This document shows positions 46,547 to 56,930 of a stretch of 64,000 bases of DNA, one piece after another. The position numbers and the translations under genes are program-made. The notes beneath the pieces were generated by a model that had not been told where the DNA came from, did not search any database, and saw only the letters and a list, made by a program, of their open reading frames with translations. The DNA comes from Symsagittifera roscoffensis. Taxonomy: Eukaryota; Xenacoelomorpha; Acoela; Convolutidae. Position 1 is the stretch's first letter; every line of letters begins with the position of its first letter. The stretch covers positions 21,981,996 through 22,045,995 of the forward strand of contig NC_087066.1 in NCBI RefSeq assembly GCF_963678635.1, read 5' to 3'.

Positions 46547-47954
46547 TTATTGATGTAGAAAAAATTCCAAAACTCCTGCAAAAAGTATGCGTGCTACGCT
46601 TGCTTGTCTATTTACTTGTTTGTGTATTGCGCATGTGTTATAGATTCCTTTCAATTGAGAGAAAATAAATCCAATAAAATTAAACATTGCGTATAATATA
46701 GTCAATCTTTCTAAGATGTAAAAGGGCCATCCTAGAAAGGATAAAATTTCGTTTTTTAGATTTACAAAACTAAAAATTTTGATTGGTGATATATCTTGTG
46801 GTCGATATTTTTTGCGGCTTAAGTAAGTAAAATCATTTATCTTTAAAATATTCGCTGTACTCTTGTGCGTAAATATCTGAAAATCCTGCTGTTTCTGCAA
46901 GTTTACGTAAGTTTTTATCTATTGATTGTCGTTGTATGGTGTCCATTTTTGTAAGTAGTTCTTGAAAATGTTGTGTACGTATATGGTGTTGTATGTCTGA
47001 TTTTGAATAGATGCCAATCGATTGTAAATCGATATTCGAGTTTCGGGCAATAGCTCTAATACTTTCAGGTGAAAATTTTTTTAGTGAGGGCATTAGTGTT
47101 GGATATGGTGTGAGTAGGTAGTTTTTGTCTTTGTCAGGGTTTAATTGTACAACATTGTGACTTTTTTCTGATCCACATGGGACTGCTGTATCCTTAAAGA
47201 AGTTCTTCTTGAAAGTGTATCAACAAAATATACTTTATTTTTTTTAGAATATTGGGATTCTTTTATAACATCGTTTATCTTCAAAAACGTATAAGGGTGA
47301 TACTTTCTTGGTGCAAGTGCAATACCATAAAATGTTGCCTTCATAATCAATGAAGTTTGATCTATTTCCGGATAGTAAATATCCTGCATATGGTATTTTT
47401 AGAACTGCTAGTGCTAGTCACTGTAGAATTTGTGTTCTTTGAAGTTCACATAGTTGATGTAGTGTTTCTAGTTCTGATGATGACATTTCTTGAAAAAATC
47501 TTCCTATTGTGTAGTCTAATTTCGCGTCTAAATGTATGTCATAGTGAATTGGGCCAAAATGTGTGCTGTTCATAAGTGATAGTTTTTGTAATTGTGCACT
47601 TTCTGTGTCTTGTGGTTTTAATTTTTTACCAACCTGTCCCGCGTTTTTCTGAAATTTTACTGAAACGTATGAATTTTCATCAGCGAGATGTGACCATAGG
47701 GTGTACGATTAAGTTTCCTGTATTCATGTCAAAACCATTTTCATATTCGACAAGAATTTCTGAATATTGTGTTTTGTAAATTGGCTTGTTGTATTTGCAT
47801 GCAAGTTCTGTTTCTGGAATATTTGAAATCGTGTCAACTCACTTTCTATGTTGTGGATGCTTCTTAATTTATGATTTGTAGTTTTAATCTTATCAGGGTT
47901 TAGATCTTCAAAGGGGATTGATTCAATAAAAAAATTTTGGTGAAATTTAATCAT
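46547..47954 (-). pseudogene. Envelope-like fragments of the LTR element
   Basis: Four successive minus-strand frames (47954-47724, 47389-47141, 47093-46833, 46900-46547) in different registers look like one protein broken by frameshifts. The last frame has a hydrophobic segment of about 30 residues (around FLGWPFYILERLTILYAMFN) followed by a short basic tail. Upstream are helical, charged stretches. A single C-terminal membrane anchor downstream of gag is the layout of env-like genes in some gypsy elements. No fusion peptide or cleavage site is claimed. The assignment rests on position and the membrane segment only. Confidence 0.4.
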
Positions 47955-49129
47955 TCTAGCATGTATCTTTGCTACTTGAAAAACTGTTGCTTGTGTGCGT
48001 GTTGTAGGATCGCAGTATCCTTGGTCGTTTTTGCAAAGGAGTCTAATTCCTTGATAAAGAATTGTATCATCTTATAATTCGCGTGTAATTTGTACTTTTT
48101 CAAGTTGTGTTTTCCAATCAAAAAACATTATCTCTTGGTATCCTTTTTTTTGTGTCTGCTTTGCAATTTGAGGGATTGTTTATTCCAATGTGTGTTATAC
48201 AATTTTTTATCATGAAGATTGTATGTTAATCTTCCGTGTGCTCCATGGAAGGGGATTTTTTTATCTAGTCGTATGTGACCTTGGTGTTTTTCAAGTTCGG
48301 CTTGATGTGCTACGTCTGTGAAAACTTGAAAATTTACAAGTTTTCTGTTTGCGCCTATGTTTGGTGTAAGTTTGAGTCGCTTCAGTTCATTTTTACAGTC
48401 TTGAGGGCTGAGATGTAATAATCTTTCGATGTTACGTTGGTAGAAAGATTTAGAGAAAAATAAGGTGTTGAAATGTGATTATCTTTAGAATTTTCATGTG
48501 TATGATAATCCTGAGTATGGGTTATAAAAAGTTATATAACCGGTTGTCTTTTTTGTATATCTATCGTATTTTTATATTTTGTCTGTTGTTATAAATAGAG
48601 GAGGTAAAGATTGAACTGTTATATTAGGGGGGACTAATGGAAATGGGTGTTGAACAATGTTATTGAGTCTTGCTGTAAGTTCGAATTTTAGTGTGAGACT
48701 GCTTTGTAGTATTTGGATGTTATGTTTTTGTATATCTTTGCGGATATCGCGTCGATATTGTAATCTATTTAGTGCCCAGTTGTGTAGTCTACTCTTTTCT
48801 GATGTTGACCAAATAATAGTGGGGGTGCTACGAATGTATTCCAATCTAATCGTAGTGGTATATTATGAGATGATTGTTCTTGATATCGTGAATCAAGATT
48901 TGTAGGAAAATTTAAAGGAAAAGTTGATAGTGATATTTGACTTAAAGAAGATGTTGAGGGAAGGGAAAGTGTTTCTGGTAATGTTAATAGTGTTGTATCG
49001 AATGAAACGTCAATTGGGTTGTTTACTAAATTTCGTTCACCGTGAGGGTATTTATGTGTTACCCAATATGGAAGACGTTCCGTGGTTGTCGGGGGATTGA
49101 AAGGGTTTTCTCTAATTTGTTCTGATGTG
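47955..49129 (-). pseudogene. Unidentified coding remnant between gag and envelope-like region
   Basis: Coding-like minus-strand pieces persist. One (about 49130-48770) is Pro/Thr/Ser-rich, with words such as NPFNPPTTTERLPYWVTHKY. It runs into a Leu/Asn-rich frame at 48844-48572 containing LHNWALNRLQYRRDIRKDIQ. The interval to 47955 is AT-rich. Nothing resembles protease, reverse transcriptase or integrase, which would be expected here in an intact gypsy element. Confidence 0.35.
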
Positions 49130-49742
49130 GGGGTTAACCTAAGTAATCTGATGGAATAATTGAATCTGGCTCTCTAATTGAGGAGGGATATGATGCTCTC
49201 TTTTTGATTGCTATTTTTTTTTGTAATTGAGGTGTTAGGGTCATCATTAGAATCTCTGTCGTTTTTGTGTTTTTATATTCATGAGTGTTTAATGAGTATG
49301 CTTTTCGGACCAGTGTTTCGATCCCTACTGCTAGTTGTTTGATCGTTTCATTTGGTAATCTACGAATTTCATTGCATAAAACTCTTTAATGTCGTTTGCT
49401 CCTTTCTTAATCAAACATTTTTGAAAATTCTTGTGTGAATCTTTTCCAATCCGATTTTATTTCTATGGGTAAAACTGAAAACCATTTTTGAGCTGCGCCA
49501 TCAAGTGTGGTTTGTATTAACGCCGTGCGTCTATGTAGCCAATTTTGGTGAAGTGGTGTATTTATGGGTTCAGGTCTTATATACAAGATTAAATTTGCTG
49601 TGACTGCATTTATATGATCTTCTACAGAATATTCAGGTTCAGTACCGGTGAATACCATCAATGGTTTGTTTGATGTTATTGATGATCCTCCCTTTAGGTA
49701 AGGATTCATAGTTATTTGAAGTGGTTCTGCGGCATTTGGCAT
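49130..49742 (-). pseudogene. Gypsy-type gag of the LTR element, frameshifted
   Basis: From the ATG at 49742 the first 111 codons contain the capsid-like core: KPLMVFTGTEPEYSVEDHIN, then HRRTALIQTTLDGAAQKWFS and WKRFTQEFSKMF. This is the Retrotrans_gag pattern (F-x-G...A...L-x-G-A-A-x-W-F...F-x-x-F). The frame stops at 49407, but the next part of the domain continues in another register, with LPNETIKQLAVGIETLVRKA, to about 49130. So a frameshift lies near 49400. No zinc knuckle is seen. The same core motif occurs in the 61.3-kb gag, though the two are far diverged. Confidence 0.75.
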
Positions 49743-49857
49743 TTGTGAAAAATTTGTGAGTTGACTTTTTGTGATTGTTGATAATAATCTGTTTTAACTG
49801 GGTTTGGTAAAAAAAAATTTTATTTTGGGATGCATGATTTGGTCTAGGTTGTCGCGT

Positions 49858-50913
49858 CTAATGTTCTTGTGTATATGGTTCAAAAAATTCTGGTTGATTT
49901 ACGTGATAAGAGTGGAGTCTTTGATTTTGGTTGTAAAAATCTTCGTCATCTGATGAAAGATAATTAGGGGTGTAATAAGGTGTTTCATGTTTATTTTGGT
50001 TTTGTTGTTTATTGTTTTTACTTTGTTGAAAAAATGGATAATTTTCACTTTGGTTTTGTGAGATTCGAGGGTAATCATCATGAAAATTTACTGAATATGT
50101 TGTTGGTTGTTGAAAATTTTGTTTTTCTGGAAATAAATGATTTTGAGTATTTGGACGAGAAGATTTAGTTGTTTTTGGTCTATTTACATAGTTATAATTG
50201 TGTTCTGCAAAATTTATCCAAGTGATTGTTCTTTGTTTTTGTTTTAGTTTTGTCATTGGTCGAAACGGTTGATAATCCATTTGTGAGTATTTTGGGACAA
50301 CGGTGGGTTTAACCGTAGATTTTAATGTTACCTGTGGTAAGGTTGGATTTTTATGTCTTGGAGTTGTAAGATCTGGATGTATTGGTGAAATACTCTGTTG
50401 TGTTGTTTTTATTACTGTTGTAACTACTTCTTCATTTGTGAAATGTGATAGAGTTTGAATATCTTGTTGTGTGAGATTCCTAGTTCCATTCAGGTTTTCT
50501 TGTTGTATGAGAGTTGAATTTAAACTATTATTTCCTGTTCTATCGTGTAGAAATGAATTATAGTTTAAAGGTGTTGCGTCAGCTGTGAGTGGATATACCT
50601 TAATATAATCTTTGTTAATTGAAATTGTGCTAATTGCTTGCCTTGAAATATCTGTTGGTATGTTGAAGAATAGTGGATGAGACCATTCAGGGTCCCAAAC
50701 ATAATCTGATTGTTCTGCTAATATAGTGTCATCAGTTGAATTTTGGAGTCTGAAATTTTTTCTTGCTAGTGAGATTAAACCAATATTATCTGTGAAACAA
50801 TCAATGATAAACCATGCCAAAATTTTTTGTAGATCGTGCTTATCGTTTTGTGAAATGTAGTTACTAGTTGAATTTTCACTGATTGTTTTTAAATATTCGG
50901 AAAATATTGCCAT
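49858..50913 (-). CDS. Unidentified 351-aa ORF upstream of gag (duplication copy A)
   Basis: An ATG-initiated minus-strand frame. The first about 200 residues have many Asn/Ser/Thr (NENSTSN-like sites), with WDPEWSHPLFFNIPTDISRQ a distinctive core. A Pro-rich middle and a Gln/Asn-rich, then acidic (SSDDEDFYNQNQ) tail follow. The first part is repeated almost exactly in the upstream copy at 51035-51634. The frame is also open for some codons before the ATG. No known domain recognised. Being the first large ORF after the 5' LTR, it could be a lineage-specific structural or gag-like protein. Confidence 0.5.
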   Translation of the reverse strand: MAIFSEYLKTISENSTSNYISQNDKHDLQKILAWFIIDCFTDNIGLISLARKNFRLQNSTDDTILAEQSDYVWDPEWSHPLFFNIPTDISRQAISTISINKDYIKVYPLTADATPLNYNSFLHDRTGNNSLNSTLIQQENLNGTRNLTQQDIQTLSHFTNEEVVTTVIKTTQQSISPIHPDLTTPRHKNPTLPQVTLKSTVKPTVVPKYSQMDYQPFRPMTKLKQKQRTITWINFAEHNYNYVNRPKTTKSSRPNTQNHLFPEKQNFQQPTTYSVNFHDDYPRISQNQSENYPFFQQSKNNKQQNQNKHETPYYTPNYLSSDDEDFYNQNQRLHSYHVNQPEFFEPYTQEH

Positions 50914-51854
50914 TTCATGTCTTACAGTTGTATGTTTTGATGTTTGAACTGGTGAAGTTCCTTGGGATTCTTGTTTTTCTAGTATAGATAGGTAGCTATT
51001 AATTATTTGAAATACTTCATTAGTAAATAGTGAATTATGGTGTTCTTTGTTTTTGTGTTGGTTTTGTCATTGGTCTAAACGGTTGATAATCCATATGTGA
51101 GTATTTTGGTACAACGGTGGGTTTAACCGTAGATTGTAATGTTACCTGTGGTAAGGTTGGATTTTTATGTCTTGGAGTTGTAAGATCTGGATGTATTGGT
51201 GACATACTCTGTTGTGTTGTTGTTATTACTGTTGTAACTACTTCTTCATTCGTGAAATGTGATGGTGTTTGAATATCTTGTTGTGTGAGATTCCTAGTTC
51301 CATTCAGGTTTTCTTGTTGTATGAGAGTTGAATTTAAACTGGTTTTTCCTGTTCTATCGGGTAGAATTGAATTATAGTTTAAAGGTGTTGCGTCAGCTGT
51401 GAGTGGATATACCTTAAAATATTCTTTGTTAATTGAAATTGTGCTAATTGCTTGCCTTGAAATATCTGTTGGTATGTTGAAGAATAGTGGATGAGACCAT
51501 TCAGGGTCCCAAACATCATCTGATTGTTCTGCTAATACAGTGTCATCAGTTGAATTTTGGTGTCTGAAATTTTTTCTTGCTTGTGAGATTAAACCATTAT
51601 TATGTGTGAAATAATCAATGATAAACCATGCCAAAATTTTTTGTAGATCGTGTTTAACGTTTTGTGAAACGTCGTTACTAGTTGAATTTTCACTGATTGT
51701 TTTTAAATATTCGGAAAATATTGCGATTTCATGTCTTACAGTTGTATGTTTCGATGTTTGAACTGGTGAAGTTCCTTGGGATTCTTGTTTTTCTAGTATA
51801 GATAGGTAGCTATAAATTATTTGAAATACTTCATTAGTAAATACTGAATTATGT
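50227..51854. repeat. 814-bp tandem duplication inside the LTR element
   Basis: 50227-51040 and 51041-51854 are direct copies. GTCATTGGTCGAAACGG at about 50252 recurs as GTCATTGGTCTAAACGG 814 bp later, and similarity runs to TAGTGAATTATG / TACTGAATTATG at the right ends. A few dozen substitutions separate them, so the duplication is not recent. Confidence 0.93.
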
Positions 51855-52075
51855 TGTTGTATGTTTTTTATGTATTCTGTGAATACTTTTGAAAACTCTA
51901 TATCTACATCGTCTGTTTGGAGTAGATATCTACCATGAAATTTACTTGGTGTCTGTATTTCTATGGTATAAATTCCGTAATGTTGTGTTAGGTTACATAT
52001 TTTTTGAGGTAGTGATCGATAAGTTGACTTTAGATCTTTACTTCTGGAAGTTCTGCAGTCTTTTAGTCTTTTAGT
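51035..52075 (-). pseudogene. Unidentified ORF upstream of gag (duplication copy B and its 5' part)
   Basis: The frame is open for 347 codons from just after a TAG at 52078. It begins with RLKDCRTSRSKDLKSTYRSL and includes a GIYTIEIQTPSKFHGRYL segment not present in copy A. It then contains the duplicated part (QKILAWFIIDYF, WDPEWSHPLFFNIPTDISRQ) and stops within a few codons of the duplication border. The ATG of copy A is ATC here. A repeated AGACTAAA near 52050-52080 seems to have shifted the frame against the preceding open piece. Function unknown. Confidence 0.45.
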
Positions 52076-52395
52076 CTATAAAGTTCTTCTAAATGACTTG
52101 TTTCTGAAGTTTGCATTTGTTCGTTTTGAAAATCTTCTTCGTGTAATCTGTCTTTGTTTGCTTAAAATTTTTCTTGTGATTGTTTGTCGTTTTGTTCTTA
52201 TGTATCCTATTGACTGTGTGTGTGGAGTGATTACGAGGTCATATTTTTTGTTGCTTATTTCACAATTGTGTAGTATGATTGTTTGTTTCTTTCCTAAATA
52301 GTCTAGTGACTTAAGGTTTAGGATGACGGATGCAATATTTGAATTAGTGTTTTTAAAGCTTAAACTGTTAATTCTTATGATGTTTTCGGGTTAGC
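52076..52395 (-). pseudogene. 5' fragment of the unidentified pre-gag ORF
   Basis: An open minus-strand piece with hydrophobic/Lys content (for example LDYLGKKQTIILHNCEISNK, then an Arg-rich end), stopping at 52078 where the next frame takes over. Probably the N-terminal part of the same broken protein. Confidence 0.35.
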
Positions 52396-53299
52396 CTAAC
52401 TTGGATCGTATATTTAAGGGTTGGAGAGAAAAGTATATATCGATTCCTGAGAATGATTGTTACTTTCTCGTGACTAGTCTAAGTTAAGATGTTAACTTAC
52501 TTGGACTTACTTAGGGGTAGTGATTGTGCTCAAGGGTTGGAGAATAGTAAACCAATCCACAAGGTTCTGGTAAAATTAGAACTTAAGTAGTTCGTTAGAT
52601 ACTATTTTAAACTTGCTAAGTTTAAGTATTGTCCTGGGTCAGGTAAGAGGGGGGGTCAATTGAAGGATGAATAACCGAAGTTCTTCACTGTTTATCCTAA
52701 TTAGAATGGTTGTGTGAGTGAAAAATTTCTATTATTCTTGGGTCTTAAGCAAAAGTTGGATAGTGAATCGACGTTTGATGTCATTAGACACTTTGCTAAA
52801 TGTGTGGGGGAGAACAAAACTGTTCTATTTGATCCAAGGATCAGCCTTGATGGTCAGAATATAGAATTAATGAATTTAAATTTAATTTAGATAAAAGTGA
52901 ATAAAAGATCCAAGGAAAGCCTTGATGATCTATTAAGTTTAAAAGGTTTAATTTAAAAAAAATAAGAAGTAGGATAAAAAGGATAGGGTAGGATAGGCTT
53001 TTATATTTCAAATGAGGTTTTAATTTACAAAAAGTTGTAATTCATTAGTTTTTGATGATGTTAGTCGGTTTATGATTTGCTGTTATGTTTTAGGTGATGA
53101 AGCTGAGATGAAGAGATGATTTATATATTACTAACAATTTGTGTGGTTACTAACCAATTTTTTTTTTTTCAATAAACATTTTTTCTAGCTATCTTTTTTA
53201 AATTTACTGCAGATTAAAGGGAACGACTAGGGATTTTTTTATCAGTCGTTTTGTACAATAATAAGTTTCGCGCCTGTAATTATCGGTGAAAATTTTTCT
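52396..53299. other. Leader of the LTR element, no gene
   Basis: AT-rich with repeated GTTGGAGA and CTAAGTT-type words near 52420-52640. No open frame of note. Confidence 0.3.
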
Positions 53300-53542
53300 T
53301 CAATGAAAATATTTTTGCAAATGAAAATCTAAATTCATTGCTAAAAAAATTCTAAATATAAAAGTTTGTGTTGGCTTTTGCCGTATGACAATGAAACTTA
53401 TGGGTAAGTTTCGTTGTAGTCGTATATCGTCTTTTTTCCCAGGTCTTTTTCCAATACCGGGTAGTTCTCGTATCGGTCGGAATAATGGCTCTAATCTATT
53501 GAGACGTAGAGACAATTCAATTAAATTATTGTCGTGTAACAT
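53300..53542 (-). CDS. Small leader ORF of the LTR element
   Basis: An ATG-initiated 80-codon minus-strand frame about 100 bp inside the 5' LTR. It is charged, with PLFRPIRELPGIGKRPGKKD in the middle. No known family. It may be the N-terminal part of a spliced or decayed protein, or chance. Confidence 0.3.
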   Translation of the reverse strand: MLHDNNLIELSLRLNRLEPLFRPIRELPGIGKRPGKKDDIRLQRNLPISFIVIRQKPTQTFIFRIFLAMNLDFHLQKYFH

Positions 53543-53627
53543 TTTTGAGAATGTTTTTGTCTAATTCTAGTCTATTTTTGGTTAGTTCTAAGCTATTTTG
53601 TTCCTTAAGGTCTTATTGAAGACTTTT

Positions 53628-53637
53628 GGTCGCACCA
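53628..53637 (-). other. Primer-binding site of the 11.5-kb element
   Basis: On the element's strand the 5' LTR end ...CAACTCA is followed by TC and then TGGTGCGACC, complementary to a tRNA 3' end GGTCGCACCA. The same decamer is the putative primer site of the second gypsy-like element at 58127. Confidence 0.75.
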
Positions 53638-53639
53638 GA

Positions 53640-54018
53640 TGAGTTGTGATGGTTTTTCTAACTCATAGAGTAATTTCAGATAAGGTACACCGTATGCTCG
53701 TCACGCTATCTTATTTTCGGCCGGGTAGATTCGTGCATTTTCTTAGTCTAATACCGGTCTTAATCTCACTCTTAAATCTCTTAGTCTCAATAGATCTAGA
53801 GTATGCTGGTTTTAATACGAGTCGGTCTCTTGGAAAAGGTAACTAAGTTGTAAGTTAAATTCAATATGCTCTGGTGCTGAAATTACAAGTAATTTCAGCA
53901 CTTACAAATAAGTGAGTTGTTAGTTAGATGGAGTGTGATTGGTTAGTCTTTAAAATTTTATAGGTATAAAATATCTAATTTATAACCAATAATAATATAT
54001 AGTTTGGTTCAGGTTCCA
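53640..54018 (-). repeat. 5' LTR of the 11.5-kb element
   Basis: 379 bp, same length and ends as the 3' LTR and about 90% identical by eye. The palindrome at 53874-53901 has one central mismatch. Confidence 0.9.
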
Positions 54019-54323
54019 ATGTATCAAATTTTAGAAACAAGAATTTTTATTTTATTTTATTTAAATTAATTTTCTCATGTTATTTCTGCTCCATAAACCT
54101 TAAAAGGCAGTCGGAACAGTCAGGGCTTTGCCCTTATACGAGCAGTCATGTTTTTGTTTGGGCTTAGGTTCATTTGATGCAAAATAACAACATAAAATAT
54201 TTTTTTTTGTACCTATTGGATGTCAACACAGTGGGATTTGTAAAATGTCCCATTTTTTTTCGTTTACTTATTTGGTCAGGTTTTCTCACCTGATTTCACG
54301 GAATCATAAAAGATGAATCTATG
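54019..54323. other. Flank right of the LTR element, no gene
   Basis: AT-rich sequence up to the assembly gap; nothing recognised. Confidence 0.3.
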
Positions 54324-54523
54324 NNNNNNNNNNNNNNNNNNNNNNNNNNNNNNNNNNNNNNNNNNNNNNNNNNNNNNNNNNNNNNNNNNNNNNNNNNNNN
54401 NNNNNNNNNNNNNNNNNNNNNNNNNNNNNNNNNNNNNNNNNNNNNNNNNNNNNNNNNNNNNNNNNNNNNNNNNNNNNNNNNNNNNNNNNNNNNNNNNNNN
54501 NNNNNNNNNNNNNNNNNNNNNNN
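54324..54523. other. Assembly gap (200 N)
   Basis: A run of exactly 200 Ns, likely a scaffold gap of unknown or standardised size. Frames called across it are meaningless. Confidence 0.99.
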
Positions 54524-54889
54524 CCTTTGTTTGGTTTCATAGGAGGCTCAAGTTGTGAAAAAATTACGCCAGCGTAATGCCAGTGTAGATTTAGCGTAAT
54601 GCTTTGTTTAATAAAAACCAAAACTGATCCAGATTAGGAGAATTTTTTGGGTCCACACTTCAAAAAAAAACATTGTTCATGATAATTCTGCTTTATTTCT
54701 AAGCAAGTTTTGTCATCTCCATTTTTTGTTTTAATTTATCCTTTTTTCGACAAAAAGTTTTTAAAGTTCAAGTTTTATTCATTTTATCCGGATAATTTGA
54801 ATGTACTCAGAGTTTATTTTCTGTACAAAAAGCTTAAATTGATTGGAAATGATTTTCTGCTATATAAAATACAGGAAACTTCCATTCAT
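54524..54889. other. Intergenic sequence after the gap, no gene
   Basis: AT-rich, no exon or repeat end seen. Confidence 0.3.
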
Positions 54890-56930
54890 GATTGTATGAT
54901 TTTCTGCAACATGAAAGCTGAATCATTTGAATGCATGTGTGTACTAGGTCCTAAAACTTGAAAAAAAATTAGACATCTTTGCCAAATTTTATGCTTCATC
55001 TTACTTCGCAAACATACCCGCACTGACAAAAATGTATTAGGATCAATTTTAGTGTGAAATATGTACGTTGAATAAATTTAGATCGATTTTAGTATAAAAA
55101 AAGTACGTTGATTAAATTTCGATCGATTTTAGTATCAAAAAAGTAAAAAGATTAAATTAAAAAGATGAAGATTGATTTGGATCGATTTGAAATCGATTTA
55201 AATTGATCTTAAATCCCAGTTAAAAAAATTGATCAAAATCGATTTTAAATCAAATTAAATGCATTTTTTTCAGTCTGAATTTATTTTTATTTTTGAGGGG
55301 ATTAAAACGAATTTAAATCGATTTAAATTCGAGATTTATCAGTTTCGAATTTTTATCGCATTTACTCACTGCCTATCTTTTTTTATTTTACATCCATAGC
55401 GTATTGTAGCATAAAACAGACCAAACAAAAAGACCAAAAAATCGATAAAAATCTATGATATTCTTGCATATTTTGAGTTCGAAAACTGATTTATATTGAC
55501 CCTTTTTTTATTCGTTTTATAAGTTTTGCCCAAATTCTGATTTATTTGCATAATTTGATTGCATATTAATGAGATCAAATTTTAGTTTGTTCTGACCCTT
55601 TTCTTGTTTGTTACATAGGATTTACAATAAATTTCTATAATTTCCTTGCCTATTTTCGAGTGTTTATATTTAAAAAATCGAGATTAAAAAATTCCAACAA
55701 TTTTTTAAAGGGTATGTTTTTTTCGCCTTGATAGCAAAAAAATCGATTTTAGTGGGTCTGAAAACCCATCAAAATCAATTGAAATCGATTTTTTTGACAC
55801 TTGAATTGATTTAAAATTTTCAAAAAGACCAATTTAAATCGATTTAAAATGGATTTAAGTAAGTTTCGAATGGATTTTAGTGAGTCGGAATATCCATCTA
55901 AATCGATTAAAATCGTTTTTATAGACACTGAAATTGATTTAAAATTTTCAAAAAATTGATTTAAATTGATTTGAAATCCATTTAAGTTCGTAAAATGTAC
56001 ATTGCTAATCGATTTGGATCGATTTAAAATCAATTTAAAATCAATTTAAATCGATCCGAAACCATTTTTGTCAGTGCGCGTAGAGTTCATCACAATCCTT
56101 AATTTCAAATAAAGAGGTGAAAATCTTCAAAATGCTGCAAATTCTTGCTCAAGCAGCAATTTTGCGGAAGTTGGAACAAGATGATGAACACACAAACAAT
56201 TAGTCGTCTATGTGTATAAAGGATTGTGTGTAATCATTGGTTCTAAATTTCGATTTTTTTTTCGTTCGAGCTATTTATCGTTTAATTGTTGACTTTCTAA
56301 CTGGCTCTTTCTTTCTCTCTATATTGTTGATAAACAAGTCTTTTGTTTCTTTGTTGAACCCACTAACAAACGCGGAACCTTCTTACAAATGTGCGACCCG
56401 CATCGCATCAACTTGCCATACTAGCTCAATGCGGACTCAAAGTAGGCCGATAAAAATTTACGCAACAAGCAACTGTTTGTGAACTCCGAGGTTGTCTGGT
56501 AGTTGGTCCCACCCTCAAATTTTGACATATTTTAATGCGTGTACGCGGACTTAAGAGACTACAGTGAGCTTCACGACGCACTAGACGGTCCGCCAGAGAG
56601 CACATGGCAATGAAAGCTCTGATATCGCGGACACCTATATGTTTGGACAATTTTTACACAATCTTTTTCTTTGAATAAAAAGTTTCGATCTCACTGATAA
56701 GAAAAGAACAGTTGACAAAAACGTATATCCACACGCGCGATATATTAACACGTAGGCGGATAATTGATGCGTCTTAGAAATCGTTCCAATTTGGTTGAAG
56801 GAAGCTTATTTGCCATAATTGGTTTGTTATTAGAAGCGAAATCAATTACTTCTTTCTTTATATAGAATGTGGGGGGATAATTTTCACAAAAAAACCTCAA
56901 ATTTGAAAAAAAAAATATTAAGTTCGCTAT
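54890..56930. repeat. Right copy of the diverged segmental repeat
   Basis: Colinear with 39950-42527 (for example GTGTACTAGGTCCTAAAACTTG, TACTTCGCAAACATA, TCTCTCTATATTGTTGA, GCGTGTACGCGGACTTAAG and CAATTTTTACACAATCTTT). The terminal-inverted-repeat element at 55021-56076 interrupts it where the left copy is uninterrupted, and it lacks the block found at 40.27-41.57 kb. Confidence 0.72.
55021..56076. mobile_element. AATCGATTTAAAT-rich element with CACTG terminal inverted repeats
   Basis: The left end CACTGACAAAAATG and right end CATTTTTGTCAGTG are perfect 14-bp inverted repeats. CG lies immediately outside on both sides and could be a 2-bp target duplication. The matching site in the left segmental copy is empty. 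The 1,056-bp interior is packed with self-complementary variants of AAATCGATTTAAATCGATTT in both orientations, so the element is a large imperfect palindrome. CACTG ends recall CMC (EnSpm/Chapaev-like) transposons, but family placement is tentative. No transposase. Confidence 0.85.

Larger units (their letters stand above)
42528..54018 (-). mobile_element. 11.5-kb minus-strand gypsy-like LTR element, decayed, no pol seen
   Basis: Bounded by two direct 379-bp LTRs that begin TGGAACC and end ACAACTCA on the element's strand, with a primer-binding site two bases inside the 5' LTR. Reading along the minus strand, the contents are: a short leader ORF, a long unidentified ORF with an internal 814-bp duplication, a frameshifted Retrotrans_gag-type gag, envelope-like fragments with a transmembrane segment, a Ser/Pro-rich unidentified ORF and the 3' LTR. 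I found no protease DTGA, no reverse-transcriptase YxDD and no integrase motifs. No clear target-site duplication is visible (AATTT on the left, ATGTA on the right), so the ends may have recombined or decayed. Confidence 0.85.

Noticed and set aside
54313-54621. ORFs spanning the N run
   Set aside because: They consist of unknown residues across a 200-N assembly gap.
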